A DNA stretch of 64,000 nt, taken from NCBI RefSeq assembly GCF_019890675.1, contig NZ_JAIOAA010000002.1, forward strand, positions 124,001 through 188,000. The letters run 5' to 3'. The stretch is from Micromonospora sp. PLK6-60 (lineage in GTDB: Bacteria > Actinomycetota > Actinomycetes > Mycobacteriales > Micromonosporaceae). The position numbers were made by a program, and so were the translations under genes. The notes beneath the pieces were generated by a model. That model had not been told where the DNA came from and searched no databases. It saw nothing but the letters and a program-made list of their open reading frames with translations. Positions 25,356 to 34,446 of this stretch are shown piece after piece. Each line of letters starts with the position of its first letter. Within the stretch, counting starts at the first letter, position 1.

Positions 25356-26185
25356 CGCCCCCGCGCACGGTGGTGCGCCGCGACGGCGGCCTGTACGCCC
25401 TGGAGCGTGCCCTGCAACGGCGGGGCTTCCGGCACGTCGCCGGCGCCGACGAGGCCGGCCGGGGGGCGTGCGCCGGGCCGCTGGTCGCCGCCGCGGTGGT
25501 GCTGCCCGAGGGGCGGCGGGGCGAGATCGACGGCCTGGCCGACTCCAAGCTGCTCACCCCGGCCAGCCGGGAGCGGGTGCACGACGAGGTGGTGGCCCGC
25601 GCCCTGGCGTACGCGGTGGTGGTCATCCCGGCCGACGAGGTCGACGCCCGTGGGCTGCACGTGTGCAACCTCGCCGCGATGCGCCGGGCGCTGGCCTCGC
25701 TGACCACCCGTCCGGAGTACGTGCTGACCGACGGGTTCGGGGTCGACGGGCTGGACGTGCCCGGGCTGGCGGTCTGGAAGGGCGACCGGGTGGCCGCCTG
25801 CGTGGCGGCGGCGAGCGTGCTGGCCAAGGTCACCCGGGACCGGATCATGGTGGAGCTGGACGCCACCTTCCCCGGGTACGGTTTCGCGGAGCACAAGGGC
25901 TACATCACGCCGGAGCACTCCGCCGCGCTGCGGGCCCAGGGGCCCTGCGCGGAGCACCGGTTCTCGTACGTGAACGTCGCCGCCGTGTCCGGTCGGGACG
26001 GCCGGCCGCCCCGGTCCCGCCGGCCGGTCCTCGGCGGCACCGGTGAGCCGGCGGGCGCGGGCGCGTACCAGCCGATGGCGCGCTCGGCGGCGGCAGGGAG
26101 TACCGTCGGCGTGGCGTTGGACGAGCAGCCTCGGCCTCCGGTGCCGGTGGGGGAAGATGTGGTCATGGAAGGCGGAGAGCGATGA
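25349..26185 (+). CDS. rnhB: Ribonuclease HII
   Basis: 278 aa. RNase HII cuts RNA in RNA-DNA hybrids and initiates ribonucleotide removal from DNA. The catalytic acidic residues are in GADEAGRGACAGPLVAAAVV (Asp, Glu), DSKLL and the later LTDGF; KGDRVAACVAAASVLAKVTRD and the HKGY segment are typical. The last ~65 residues after SYVNVAAV are an unrelated, Pro/Gly-rich extension beyond the usual ~205 aa length. The GTG overlaps the end of the NUDIX gene and the stop overlaps the next start (ATGA). Gene order rplS-lepB-rnhB-DUF2469 matches M. tuberculosis. Confidence 0.93.
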   Translation: MLTPPRTVVRRDGGLYALERALQRRGFRHVAGADEAGRGACAGPLVAAAVVLPEGRRGEIDGLADSKLLTPASRERVHDEVVARALAYAVVVIPADEVDARGLHVCNLAAMRRALASLTTRPEYVLTDGFGVDGLDVPGLAVWKGDRVAACVAAASVLAKVTRDRIMVELDATFPGYGFAEHKGYITPEHSAALRAQGPCAEHRFSYVNVAAVSGRDGRPPRSRRPVLGGTGEPAGAGAYQPMARSAAAGSTVGVALDEQPRPPVPVGEDVVMEGGER

Positions 26186-26505
26186 GCGCGGAAGATCTCG
26201 AGAAGTACGAGACCGAGATGGAGCTGCAGCTCTACCGGGAGTACCGCGACATTGTCCGCCAGTTCTCCTACGTGGTGGAGACCGAGCGCCGCTTCTACCT
26301 CGCCAACCAGGTCGACCTGCACGTGCGCAACTCCGACGGCGAGGTGTATTTCGAGGTCGAGATGCACGACGCCTGGGTGTGGGACATGTACCGTCCCGCC
26401 CGCTTCGTGAAGAATGTCCGGGTGATGACGTTCAAGGACGTCAACGTCGAGGAGCTCGAGAAGCCGGACATCTCGCTGCCGGCCGACTCCGGCTTCGGCG
26501 GCTGA
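26182..26505 (+). CDS. DUF2469 conserved actinobacterial protein
   Basis: 107 aa. It begins MSAEDLEKYETEMELQLYRE and contains YVVETERRFYLANQV and EMHDAWVWDMYRPARF, all characteristic of DUF2469, a family essentially confined to actinobacteria and always next to rnhB. No function is established. It is soluble, acidic, with no membrane segment. It overlaps the rnhB stop by four bases, so the two are translationally coupled; the conserved linkage suggests a shared nucleic-acid process, but that is inference. Confidence 0.92.
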   Translation: MSAEDLEKYETEMELQLYREYRDIVRQFSYVVETERRFYLANQVDLHVRNSDGEVYFEVEMHDAWVWDMYRPARFVKNVRVMTFKDVNVEELEKPDISLPADSGFGG

Positions 26506-26598
26506 CCCGCCGCCTGCCCGCTGTCGCCCCCGGCCGCCGACCCGTCCTGCTCGCACCGGCCGCCGCCCCGCTCCCGGCCGGCCCCGGGTGACCGGCCG

Positions 26599-27705
26599 TC
26601 ACTCCGGCAGGACCACGACCTCCACCCGCTGCACCAGGTTGTTCGCGAAGCCGCCACGGTTCCACGCCTGCTCGACCGGCTGACGCCGCCCCGAGGCGTC
26701 GGCGGCCCGCGCCCCCAGCACGTACCGGCCCGGCTCCGCCGTCCACTCGTAGCGCCAGCGCCGCCAGGCCCACTCCCCGCCGGTCGCCGGGTCGAGCAGC
26801 GCCGGCGCCCAGGTCTGGCCGCCGTCGGTGGTCACCTCCACCGAGCTGACCGGGGCGTGCCCCGACCAGGCCCGCCCGTCCAGCACGCAGCGCCCCGGCC
26901 GCAGCACCCGGGTACGGGACATGAAGTCCGGGAAGCCCGGCGGCCGGACCAGCGCCCGTGGCTCGATCCGGGTCACCGGCACCCCCGGGTCGTCGGCGTC
27001 GCGCCGCAGCCGGTAGGCGACCGCGTTCTGGTAGCCGTCGAACGGCTCGGTCCGCACCGTGATCCCGCGCAGCCACTTCACATGCGCCATCCCGTACCAG
27101 CCGGGCACGATCAGCCGGAGCGGGGCGCCGTGCTGCGGCAGCAGGGGTGCGCCGTTCATCTCGTACGCCAGCAGCACCTCCTCCCGCAGCGCGTCGGCCG
27201 CCGGCAGCGCCCGCTGGTAGTCCTGCTCGACGCCCCGCTCGACGCCGTGGTCGGCGCCGGTGAAGACCACGTCCACGGCGTCCGGGGAGATTCCGGCCTC
27301 GCGCAGCAGCGGCGTCAGCGGGGTGCCCGTCCACTCGGCGTTGCCGACCGCCTCCACCAGCCACGGCTGGCTCACCGGGCGCGGCTGCAGCAGCGCCCGC
27401 CCGTTGCCGGCGCACTCCAGGGTGACCCGGTGGCTGACCCGGGGCCGCTCCCGCAGCGCGGCCAGGTCGAGGGTGAACGGCCGGTCCACCGCGCCGTCGA
27501 CGACGAGGGTGTGCGCCGCCGGGTCCACCTCCGGGATGTCGTAGTGGATGAGCAGGTAGTGCAGCCCGGCCGGGGTGACGTCGTAGCGCAGCGCCTCCAG
27601 CGGGATGCCGTGGTTGCGGGCGGCCAGCTGCAACTCCTCGGCGCTGATCGCCTCGTCGGGGCCGGCGACCCGGCCGGGCCGGCTGACGTCGTCCATCGTG
27701 GTCAT
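26599..27705 (-). CDS. Sulfite oxidase-like molybdopterin oxidoreductase
   Basis: 368 aa. The oxidoreductase molybdopterin domain holds the Mo-ligating cysteine in RVTLECAGNGR (Cys98) and the pterin-binding segments GADHGVERG, QHGAPLRLIVPGWYGM and HVKWLRGI. A C-terminal Mo-co dimerisation domain follows from ~residue 255 (SSVEVTTDGGQTWAPA, WEYEWT-like strands). There is no haem domain and no twin-arginine signal, so it looks cytoplasmic, unlike many sulfite dehydrogenases; physiological substrate and electron acceptor are unknown. The ATG has CGGAGG 8 nt upstream. It stands alone, convergent with DUF2469 and divergent from the peptidase gene. Confidence 0.88.
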   Translation of the reverse strand: MTTMDDVSRPGRVAGPDEAISAEELQLAARNHGIPLEALRYDVTPAGLHYLLIHYDIPEVDPAAHTLVVDGAVDRPFTLDLAALRERPRVSHRVTLECAGNGRALLQPRPVSQPWLVEAVGNAEWTGTPLTPLLREAGISPDAVDVVFTGADHGVERGVEQDYQRALPAADALREEVLLAYEMNGAPLLPQHGAPLRLIVPGWYGMAHVKWLRGITVRTEPFDGYQNAVAYRLRRDADDPGVPVTRIEPRALVRPPGFPDFMSRTRVLRPGRCVLDGRAWSGHAPVSSVEVTTDGGQTWAPALLDPATGGEWAWRRWRYEWTAEPGRYVLGARAADASGRRQPVEQAWNRGGFANNLVQRVEVVVLPE

Positions 27706-27947
27706 CTCAGGCCTCCGGGGTTCGATGGCGGGTCGCGGGCCCGGTGGGCCGACGGTACGAGTATGCCGAGCGGGTGCCCCGACCAGTCAAGATCGGGTTT
27801 CCGGTCCGCGCCGATGGTGGCGGGGCCGGGGCAGCCTGGCATAGCAGATCATCGGGGCCGGTGGGCGCTGTCCACAGTGCCGGCGCTGTCCACCGGCGGC
27901 GGGGCCGGGGGTGGCGCGGCGGGCCGGCGGTGGCGCAGGCTGCCCCC

Positions 27948-28667
27948 GTGCTGACAGCCGTGCGGCGCGCCGCCGCGACCCTCCTGGCCGGGACGCTGGT
28001 CCTGGCGGCCACCGCCGCGTCCGCCGGGCCGCCCGCCGCCACCGGTGCGGTGCGGTCCCCGCTCCCGGTGCCGGCCGCCCCCGACCCGGCCGCCGAGACG
28101 CCAGCGCCGGCTGTCCCCGACCCGGCCGCCGAGACGCCAGCGCCGGCAGTCCCTGGCCCGGCTGCCGAGACGCCACCGCCGGGTGTCCGTGGCCCGGCTG
28201 CCGTTCCCCGGCCGGGCGGTGGCACGTCGGAGCGGCTGGTCTTCCGGTGGCCGTTGGACGGTCCGCCCAGGCCGGTGCGCCGGTTCGCGCCGCCGCCGCA
28301 GCCCTGGCTCGCCGGGCACCGGGGCGTCGACCTGGCCGCCGTGCCCGGCGGCACCGTCCGGGCGGCCGGGCCCGGGGTGGTGCTCTTCGCCGGCCAGGTG
28401 GCGGGCCGCCCGGTGGTCACCGTCGGGCACCGCGCGGGGCTGCGCACGACGTACGAGCCGGTGTCGGCGACGCTGCGGGCGGGCGAGCCGGTCGCCGCCG
28501 GCTCGGTGCTGGGCATCGTGCTGCCCGGCCACCCCGGCTGTCCCGCCCCGGCGTGCCTGCACTGGGGCCTGCGCCGGGGCGAGGAGTACCTGGACCCGCT
28601 GGCGCTGGTGGGTGCCGGCCCGGTCCGGCTGCTCCCGATCGCGTCAATGACGGCCGGTCCGGGGTGA
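27948..28667 (+). CDS. Secreted M23 (LytM) family peptidase
   Basis: 239 aa. A signal peptide occupies residues 1-~26 (AVRRAAATLLAGTLVLAATA, then ASA). A low-complexity linker follows with a 12-residue unit DPAAETPAPAVP repeated about three times. The LytM domain has GHRGVDLAAVPG (His and Asp zinc ligands) and HWGLRRGEEYLDP near the end (third zinc ligand); such enzymes cleave peptidoglycan cross-links or regulate other hydrolases. The GTG start is chosen because it puts the signal peptide at the N-terminus; the in-frame ATG 204 bp upstream gives an implausible leader. A related peptidase lies next to rpsB in other actinobacteria. Confidence 0.85.
   Translation: MLTAVRRAAATLLAGTLVLAATAASAGPPAATGAVRSPLPVPAAPDPAAETPAPAVPDPAAETPAPAVPGPAAETPPPGVRGPAAVPRPGGGTSERLVFRWPLDGPPRPVRRFAPPPQPWLAGHRGVDLAAVPGGTVRAAGPGVVLFAGQVAGRPVVTVGHRAGLRTTYEPVSATLRAGEPVAAGSVLGIVLPGHPGCPAPACLHWGLRRGEEYLDPLALVGAGPVRLLPIASMTAGPG
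28083..28195 (+). repeat. In-gene tandem repeat, 36-bp unit
   Basis: About three copies of a 36-bp unit encoding DPAAETPAPAVP in the linker of the M23 peptidase; the second matches the first closely and the third is diverged. The copy number may vary between strains without frameshift. Confidence 0.75.
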
Positions 28668-28774
28668 CCCGCCGCGTCCTCGGGTGGCCCGTCCGGCGTG
28701 GGCCGCCGGGCTCTCGGGGTGGCCCGGCCGGCGTGAGCCGCCGCTCCTCGGGTGACCGGCCGGCGCGGCGCGGG

Positions 28775-29956
28775 TCAGCGGCGGGCGAGCAGGGTGGGCA
28801 GCCGGACGGCGAGCCGGTCGTACTCGTCCGGCGAGTTGTAGACCTGGCCGCTGAGCCGCAGGTAGCCGCGCCCGTCCCAGCTCATCACCGCCACCTCGGT
28901 GGCGAGCCGGTCGGCGATCAGCTCCCGCACCGCGATCGCCTCGTCGAGGGTGGTGGCGACGCCCGGCGGCAGTGGCACGATCCGCATCGCCACCGCAGGC
29001 CCGCCCGGGTCCGGCAGGTCGGCCGGCGCCACGCCGAGCGCGTCGCCGACGACCCGCTGCCCGTACGCCGCCAGCGCCGCGTTGTGCGCGCGGACCCGGT
29101 CCACGCCGAGGCTGCGCAGCGTGTAGAGGCCGACCGGCGCGGCCAGCCACGACGTGTAGTCCAGCGTCGCCTGCCACTCCACGTTGCCGGGGAACCCGGC
29201 CGGCTGCTCCCAGGAGACCACCAGCGGCTCGATCCGTTCCCGCCACGGTGGCGCCACCACCAGGACCGCGGTGCCGCGCGGCGCGTACCCCCACTTGTGC
29301 AGGTTGCCCACCCAGAAGTCGGCGCCGATGCCGCTCACCGGCATGGGCAGCATTCCGGGCGCGTGCGCCGCGTCGACAAGCACGGGTATGCCCTGCTCCC
29401 GGGCCACCCCGACGATGGCGGCGGTCGGGAGGAGGCGGGCGGTGGCCGAGGTGAGCTGGTCGACGACGAGCAACTTCGTCCGGCCGGGGCGCAGCCCGGA
29501 GCGGACGATCTCGACGATGTCCTCCCCGGCGGCGTCCAGCGGCACCCGGACGACCCGGGAAACGGCCCCGGTCCGCCGGCACTCCCGCTCGACGCCGAGG
29601 CCGACCGCCCCGTACCCGTGGTCGGTGGTCAGCACCTCGTCCCCGGGGCGCAGGCCGAGCGAGGCGAGCACCACCGCGACCCCGGTCGTCGCGTTGCCCA
29701 CCAGGGCCGTGCCGTCCGGGTCGGCGCCGAGGAAGGCGGCCAGGTGCCGGCGGGTGTGCATGATCCGGTCGACCAGCCCGCGGGTGAAGAACCGCAGCGG
29801 GTTCGCCTCCATCTCGTCGCGCAGCCGCTGCTGGGCGCGTTGCACCCCGATCGGCACCGCGCCGAACGAGCCGTGGTTGAGGTGGCTCACCGCCGGGTCG
29901 AGCGAGAAGAGCAGCCGCGCGCCGGCGATGGGCTCGGGCGGCTGCGGGACGCTCAC
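28775..29956 (-). CDS. Class V aminotransferase, isopenicillin-N epimerase-like
   Basis: 393 aa. A PLP-dependent fold-type I enzyme: SHLNHGSFGAVP at the N-terminus, GNATTGVAVVLASL, PLP-binding Asp195 in PVLVDAAHAPG, and the Schiff-base Lys221 in FWVGNLHKWGYAPRG. The closest annotated type is the isopenicillin-N epimerase/EgtE-like branch of the cysteine desulfurase superfamily; the reaction cannot be fixed from sequence and no beta-lactam or ergothioneine genes are nearby. The GTG start follows TACGAT by 6 nt, with no ribosome-binding site, indicating a leaderless transcript. Confidence 0.87.
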   Translation of the reverse strand: MSVPQPPEPIAGARLLFSLDPAVSHLNHGSFGAVPIGVQRAQQRLRDEMEANPLRFFTRGLVDRIMHTRRHLAAFLGADPDGTALVGNATTGVAVVLASLGLRPGDEVLTTDHGYGAVGLGVERECRRTGAVSRVVRVPLDAAGEDIVEIVRSGLRPGRTKLLVVDQLTSATARLLPTAAIVGVAREQGIPVLVDAAHAPGMLPMPVSGIGADFWVGNLHKWGYAPRGTAVLVVAPPWRERIEPLVVSWEQPAGFPGNVEWQATLDYTSWLAAPVGLYTLRSLGVDRVRAHNAALAAYGQRVVGDALGVAPADLPDPGGPAVAMRIVPLPPGVATTLDEAIAVRELIADRLATEVAVMSWDGRGYLRLSGQVYNSPDEYDRLAVRLPTLLARR

Positions 29957-29962
29957 CGCATG

Positions 29963-29968
29963 ATCGTA
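29963..29968 (-). promoter_or_regulatory. Putative -10 element, leaderless start of class V aminotransferase
   Basis: TACGAT on the minus strand, 6 nt before the GTG at 29956. Confidence 0.5.
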
Positions 29969-30024
29969 GCCCGGGATCGATCACCGGCGGACCCTTCGCG
30001 CGGTCGTCCCGCCCGGCCGGGCCG

Positions 30025-31044
30025 TCAGGCGCGCGGATGGGCCTGGCGGTACGCGGCGCGCAGCCGCTCCGTCGAGACGTGGGTGTAGATCTGGGTGCTG
30101 GCCAGCGAGGAGTGGCCCAGCAGTTCCTGCACCGACCGCAGGTCCGCGCCACCCTCCAGCAGGTGGGTCGCGGCCGAGTGCCGTAGCCCGTGCGGGCTGA
30201 TCCGGGGCAGGCCGGCGGCCTCGGCGTACCCGGCGACGATCCGCCGGGCGGTGGTCGGGTTGAGCCGCCCGCCCCGCGCGCCGAGCAGCAGGGCCCGCCC
30301 CGAGGCGGGGCCGGTCAACGCCGGCCGGCCCCGCTCCAGCCAGTCCCGCAGCGCCCGCTCGGCCGGCTGCCCGTACGGCACCGCGCGTTCCCGGCCACCC
30401 TTGCCGAACACCCGGACCACCCGACGGCCCTGGTCGACATCGGTGAGGTCGAGGCCGCACGCCTCACTGACCCGTACCCCGGTCCCGTAGAGCAGTTCGA
30501 GCAGCGCCCGGTCCCGCAGCCGTACCGGCTCGGCGGTCTCGGCCTCGGCTGCCGCGTCGGATCGTGGCGGGTCGGGTTCGGCGTCCGGACGGGCCGGCGG
30601 GCCGGCGGGCTGCCCGCGGTCGGGCGCCTCGACGAGCTCGGCGGCCTGGTCGGCGCGGAGCACGGTGGGCAGCTCGCGGTGGGCGCGGGGGCTGGCCAGC
30701 CCGGCCGCCACGTCCGTGGGGAGCAGTCCGGCCCGGTGCGCCCACCCGCTGAAGGTCCGGGCGGACGCGGCCCGCCGGGCCAGTGAGGTGCGGGCCGCGC
30801 CCGTCGTGCGCTGCTTCGCCAACCAGCTGCGCAGCACGGTGAGGTCCAACTCGGCCGGCTCGGCGCAACCCATCCGCACGGCGTGGTCCAGCAGGGAGAC
30901 CAGGTCGGTGACGTACGCCCGCACGGTGTGCGCGGAGCGGCTGCGCACGCCGGAGAGGTGGGCGGCGAAGTCGTCGACCGCCTCGCGCATCGCCGTGGGC
31001 AGCGCCTCGTGCAGGGCGCGGGTGCCGGTGGCGGCCCGGCCCAT
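30025..31044 (-). CDS. xerC: Tyrosine recombinase XerC
   Basis: 339 aa. It resolves chromosome dimers at dif together with XerD and FtsK. The N-terminal core-binding domain spans ~20-120. The catalytic set is complete: Arg191 in GTGVRVSEACG, Lys215 in VFGKGGRER, His285/Arg288 in HGLRHSAATHLLE, His311 in LLGHSSL and nucleophile Tyr320 in STQIYTHV. Residues ~141-172 are a Pro/Asp/Ala-rich insertion between the two domains, making it ~35 residues longer than usual. Its location beside dprA and comM is conserved in actinobacteria. A start at Met18 is possible; neither has a strong ribosome-binding site. Confidence 0.92.
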   Translation of the reverse strand: MGRAATGTRALHEALPTAMREAVDDFAAHLSGVRSRSAHTVRAYVTDLVSLLDHAVRMGCAEPAELDLTVLRSWLAKQRTTGAARTSLARRAASARTFSGWAHRAGLLPTDVAAGLASPRAHRELPTVLRADQAAELVEAPDRGQPAGPPARPDAEPDPPRSDAAAEAETAEPVRLRDRALLELLYGTGVRVSEACGLDLTDVDQGRRVVRVFGKGGRERAVPYGQPAERALRDWLERGRPALTGPASGRALLLGARGGRLNPTTARRIVAGYAEAAGLPRISPHGLRHSAATHLLEGGADLRSVQELLGHSSLASTQIYTHVSTERLRAAYRQAHPRA

Positions 31045-31133
31045 CAGCGCGTCGCCACCGGTCGGTGGCGCGCCGGCCGGGGCGCGGCCGCCGCCCCGCC
31101 CGGAAAGAGCTTGTTGTCCCGTGACACGGGTTC

Positions 31134-31139
31134 AGCTTA
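31134..31139 (-). promoter_or_regulatory. Possible xerC -10 element
   Basis: TAAGCT on the minus strand, predicting a start near 31127 and an ~83-nt leader. A short CCCGTG-n2-CACGGG-type symmetry (around 31119-31130) overlaps the predicted start. Confidence 0.3.
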
Positions 31140-31296
31140 CGGTCGGACCAGGCGGGGTGGCAGCTCGGCGAACCCGCTGGACCCGGGGCACGACGGCCCG
31201 GGCGCGTGCGGGGTGTCCACGATGGCCGGTGGGTGACCACCTGTTCGCCACCGCACGTCCGCCGGCACGGGCACGTCGGCGGACGGAGGCGACCGG

Positions 31297-31638
31297 ATGG
31301 GCCTGGATGCGGTTCTCTACCGGGTGGTCCGGGTGGGCTCGTCCGGGCGGCGCAGCTCGTACGTCCCGGTGCAGGTGGTGTCGGACGACGACGAAGTGCT
31401 GCTCGGCCTGCTGGCCCGGGTGCGCGGGGGCGGCCGGACGCCGCTGCTGGACCGGCTGGATCCCGTGCGGGACGCGGTGGTCGTGCCCGAGCAGGCGACG
31501 CAACTGCTCGCGGAGCTGCGCTGCCTGGTCGAGGTGGCGAAGTCGGAGCGGGATACCGACCGGATCCGCGCCCTCGCCGCGCTCACCCGGCGCTGCCTGC
31601 GGGAACGCGACGCCGAGATCCGGTTCGAGGGCGATTGA
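31297..31638 (+). CDS. Small protein of unknown function
   Basis: 113 aa, not recognised. It is acidic and Arg/Leu rich, probably helical in its second half (LLAELRCLVEVAKSERDTDR and onward), with no Cys, no signal peptide and no membrane segment. The ATG has GGAGG about 8 nt upstream, and the reading frame has the expected third-position GC bias, so it is likely real. It is convergent with dprA, their stops lying four bases apart, and divergent from xerC. Confidence 0.65.
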   Translation: MGLDAVLYRVVRVGSSGRRSSYVPVQVVSDDDEVLLGLLARVRGGGRTPLLDRLDPVRDAVVVPEQATQLLAELRCLVEVAKSERDTDRIRALAALTRRCLRERDAEIRFEGD

Positions 31639-31641
31639 CTC

Positions 31642-32841
31642 CTAGGGTCCCGCGGCGGCCGTCCCGCGGCTGCGGCCCGGAGCCAGCGCGTAGCCGCCGT
31701 CGGCCCGGCGGACCGCCAGGCCCAGCTCCTCCAACAGGGACAGTTTCCGTAGCGCCGTCCGCACGGAGACGCCGGCGCGCGCGGCGAGGGCGTCCACCCC
31801 GATCGTCCCGCGCCGGGGCAGCGACTCGCGGACCAGCGCCGCCTCGTCGTCCAGGGCATCCGTCGGCCGGTCCGGGCCCCGGGCCGGCGGGGCGAGGTGG
31901 TCCCCGATCCGGCCGACCTCCTCCAGCACGTGCGCCAGCCCGGTGACCAGGCGGGCCGCGGGCTGCTCGCGGAGCAGCTCGTGGGCCCCGACCGACATCG
32001 CGGACGTGACCGGCCCGGGCACCACCATCACCGGCCGGCGCAGGGCGAGGGCCCGGTTCATGGTCTGGGTGGCGCCGCTGCGGGCCGACGCCTCCACCAG
32101 GACGCTGCCCCGGGTCCCGGCGGCGATCACCCGGTTGCGGATGAGGAACCGGGGCCGCAGCGGTTCGGCCCCCGGCAGCCACTCGCTCACCAGCAGGCCG
32201 GTCTCCGCGATCCGGTCGAACAGCGCGGTGTTGCCCACCGGGTAGGGGCGGTCGATGCCCCCGGCCAGCACCGCGACGGTCAGCCCACCGGCGGCCAGCG
32301 CGCCCCGGTGGGCGGCGGCGTCGATGCCGAAGGCGCCCCCGGACACCACCGTCCAGTCCCGTTCGGCGAGCCCGTGCCCCAGCTCGGTGGCGACGTGCAC
32401 GCCGTATCCGGTCGCGGCCCGCGCGCCGACCACTGCCACAGACCGCTGCAACGCCTCGCCCAGCGCGGCGGTGCCGCGTACCCACAGGCACAGCGGCGGG
32501 GCAGTCTCCCGGTCGACCCGCCGTTGCGCCTCGGACAGGGCCATCGACCGCAGTTCCTCGACGCGCGCCGGCCACTCGTCGTCCTCCGGGATGACGATCC
32601 GGGCGCCGAGCCGTTCGGTCCGCGCCACCGCCTGCTCGGCGGCGACGCGCGCGTCGCCCGCGGTCGACCGTGCCGCCACGGCGGTCCGCAACTGCTCGCC
32701 CGGGGCCCGCCCGGCCAGCAGCAGCGCCAGCGCCGCCACCGGGCCGAACTCGTCGACCAGGTGGTACACCGATCGGGTGCCCGGCTCGGCCAGCCAGGTC
32801 AGCGCCACCCGGGCCAGCACCCGCTCGTCTCTGCCGCTCAC
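31642..32841 (-). CDS. dprA: DNA processing protein DprA/Smf
   Basis: 399 aa. DprA binds single-stranded DNA and loads RecA during uptake of DNA. The Rossmann-like domain has SVAVVGARAATGYG, VVSGGAFGIDAAAHRGAL, VLAGGIDRPYPVGNTALF and IRNRVIAAGTRGSVLVEA. A C-terminal winged-helix region (~330-395, IGVDALAARAGVSVRTALRK) is present, and an N-terminal SAM-like segment precedes the core. The GTG start overlaps the comM stop (GTGA), replacing a longer frame that runs into comM. It is translated after comM in a conserved comM-dprA pair. Confidence 0.94.
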   Translation of the reverse strand: MSGRDERVLARVALTWLAEPGTRSVYHLVDEFGPVAALALLLAGRAPGEQLRTAVAARSTAGDARVAAEQAVARTERLGARIVIPEDDEWPARVEELRSMALSEAQRRVDRETAPPLCLWVRGTAALGEALQRSVAVVGARAATGYGVHVATELGHGLAERDWTVVSGGAFGIDAAAHRGALAAGGLTVAVLAGGIDRPYPVGNTALFDRIAETGLLVSEWLPGAEPLRPRFLIRNRVIAAGTRGSVLVEASARSGATQTMNRALALRRPVMVVPGPVTSAMSVGAHELLREQPAARLVTGLAHVLEEVGRIGDHLAPPARGPDRPTDALDDEAALVRESLPRRGTIGVDALAARAGVSVRTALRKLSLLEELGLAVRRADGGYALAPGRSRGTAAAGP

Positions 32842-34358
32842 ACCCGTTCCCCCGTCCTGAGTTGGATCGCCTCCCGCACGTCCTCCCCGTCGGGCCGGGC
32901 CCGGCCGTCCAGGTCGGCGATGGTCCAGGCCATCCGGATGACCCGGTCGAAACCCCGGGCGGAGAGCGAACCGGCGTCCAGCCGGCCGCGCAGCTCCCGG
33001 GTGTCCGCCGCCGGCAGTCGCCACGGCGGTTGCCGCAGTTGCGGGCCGGGGATCTCGGCGTTGAGCCGGCGTCCCGAGCCCGCCCACCGCTCGGCCGCCG
33101 CCCGGCGGGCCGCCGCCACCCGGGCGGCCACCGTCGCCGACGACTCCGGTGCCACGGCCGCGTCCATCAGCTCCGCCGCCCGCACCGGAAGCAACGTCAC
33201 CTGTACGTCGATGCGGTCCAGCAGCGGCCCGGAGAGCCGGCCGAGGTAGCGCCGCCGGACCAGTGGCGTGCACTCGCAGGACGCGTCCCCGGCCGGCCGG
33301 GCGCAGGGGCAGGGGTTAGCGGCGAGCACCAGCTGGCTGCGGGCCGGGTATTCGGTGCCGCCGTGGCTGCGGGCGAGCTGCACCCGGCCGGCCTCCAGCG
33401 GTTGGCGCAGCGCCTCCAGCGCACCCTTGCTGAACTCGGGCGCCTCGTCGAGGAAGAGCACCCCGCGGTGGGCCAGCGACACGGCGCCCGGCCGGGCCAG
33501 CCCCGACCCGCCACCGACCAGCGCCGGCACGGTGGCCGAGTGGTGCGGCGCCTGGAACGGCGGCCGGCGCAGCAGCCGGCCGCCGGGCGGGAGCAGCCCG
33601 GCGATGGAGTGCAGCGCGGTGACCTCCAGCGCCGCTTCGTCGTCCAGTTCCGGCAGGATCGACGGCATCCGCTCGGCGAGCATGGTCTTGCCGGCGCCCG
33701 GCGGCCCGAGCAGGGCCAGATGGTGGCCCCCGGCGGCGGCCACCTCCACCGCCCGGCGACCCACCCCCTGCCCGGCGACCTCGGCGAGGTCCGGTCCGCC
33801 GGGGGCGGCCGGTGGATCCGCCGGCGGTGGTGCGGCCAGCGGCGTGCCGTCGCGCACGTAGGTGACCAGCCGGTGCAGGGTGTCCACGGCGCGCACCCGG
33901 AGGCCCGGGATCACCGCCGCCTCGGCCGCGTTGTCCACCGGCACGATCACCCGCTCGATCCCGGCCCGGGCCGCCGCGGCCACCATCGGCAGCACCCCGC
34001 GCACCGGCCGCACGGTGCCGTCCAGCCCCAACTCGCCGAGGATCGCCACCCCGTCCAGGGCGACCAGCGGCAGCTCTCCGGAGCCGCCGAGCACCGCCGC
34101 CGCGATGGCGAGGTCGAAGGCCGACCCGAACTTCGGCAGCGTGGCGGGCAGCAGGTTGAGCGTGATCCGCCGGTTCGGCCACCGCTGGCCGGAGTTGACG
34201 ATCGCGGCCCGGACCCGGTCGCGGGCCTCGTGCAGGGCGCTGTCCGGCAGCCCGGAGATCACCACCGCCGGCAGCCCGGGCGCCAGGTCGGCCTCCACCT
34301 GCACCACGTGGCCGGTCACCCCGACCAGGCCGACGCAGAGCACCCGCGCGTAACTCAC
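32838..34358 (-). CDS. comM: YifB/ComM family Mg-chelatase-like AAA ATPase
   Basis: 506 aa. ComM is a hexameric helicase that extends branch migration during natural transformation. It has an N-terminal Lon-protease-like domain (to ~180), Walker [20 protein letters not shown] near residue 220, Walker [12 protein letters not shown] near 300, and a C-terminal Mg-chelatase domain with a Cys cluster ([18 protein letters not shown]) near 350 that resembles a zinc-binding site. The frame begins [15 protein letters not shown], as in the family. It lies 88 bp after yraN and overlaps dprA. Confidence 0.94.
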   Translation of the reverse strand: MSYARVLCVGLVGVTGHVVQVEADLAPGLPAVVISGLPDSALHEARDRVRAAIVNSGQRWPNRRITLNLLPATLPKFGSAFDLAIAAAVLGGSGELPLVALDGVAILGELGLDGTVRPVRGVLPMVAAAARAGIERVIVPVDNAAEAAVIPGLRVRAVDTLHRLVTYVRDGTPLAAPPPADPPAAPGGPDLAEVAGQGVGRRAVEVAAAGGHHLALLGPPGAGKTMLAERMPSILPELDDEAALEVTALHSIAGLLPPGGRLLRRPPFQAPHHSATVPALVGGGSGLARPGAVSLAHRGVLFLDEAPEFSKGALEALRQPLEAGRVQLARSHGGTEYPARSQLVLAANPCPCARPAGDASCECTPLVRRRYLGRLSGPLLDRIDVQVTLLPVRAAELMDAAVAPESSATVAARVAAARRAAAERWAGSGRRLNAEIPGPQLRQPPWRLPAADTRELRGRLDAGSLSARGFDRVIRMAWTIADLDGRARPDGEDVREAIQLRTGERV

Positions 34359-34446
34359 CGGGCGCCCCCGTCGGGTCGGCGGCCGGCCCCGCCCCGTGCC
34401 GGCCCGACCGCCGTCCCGCGGTCGCGTCGGGCCGCCGCCCGCCGCA

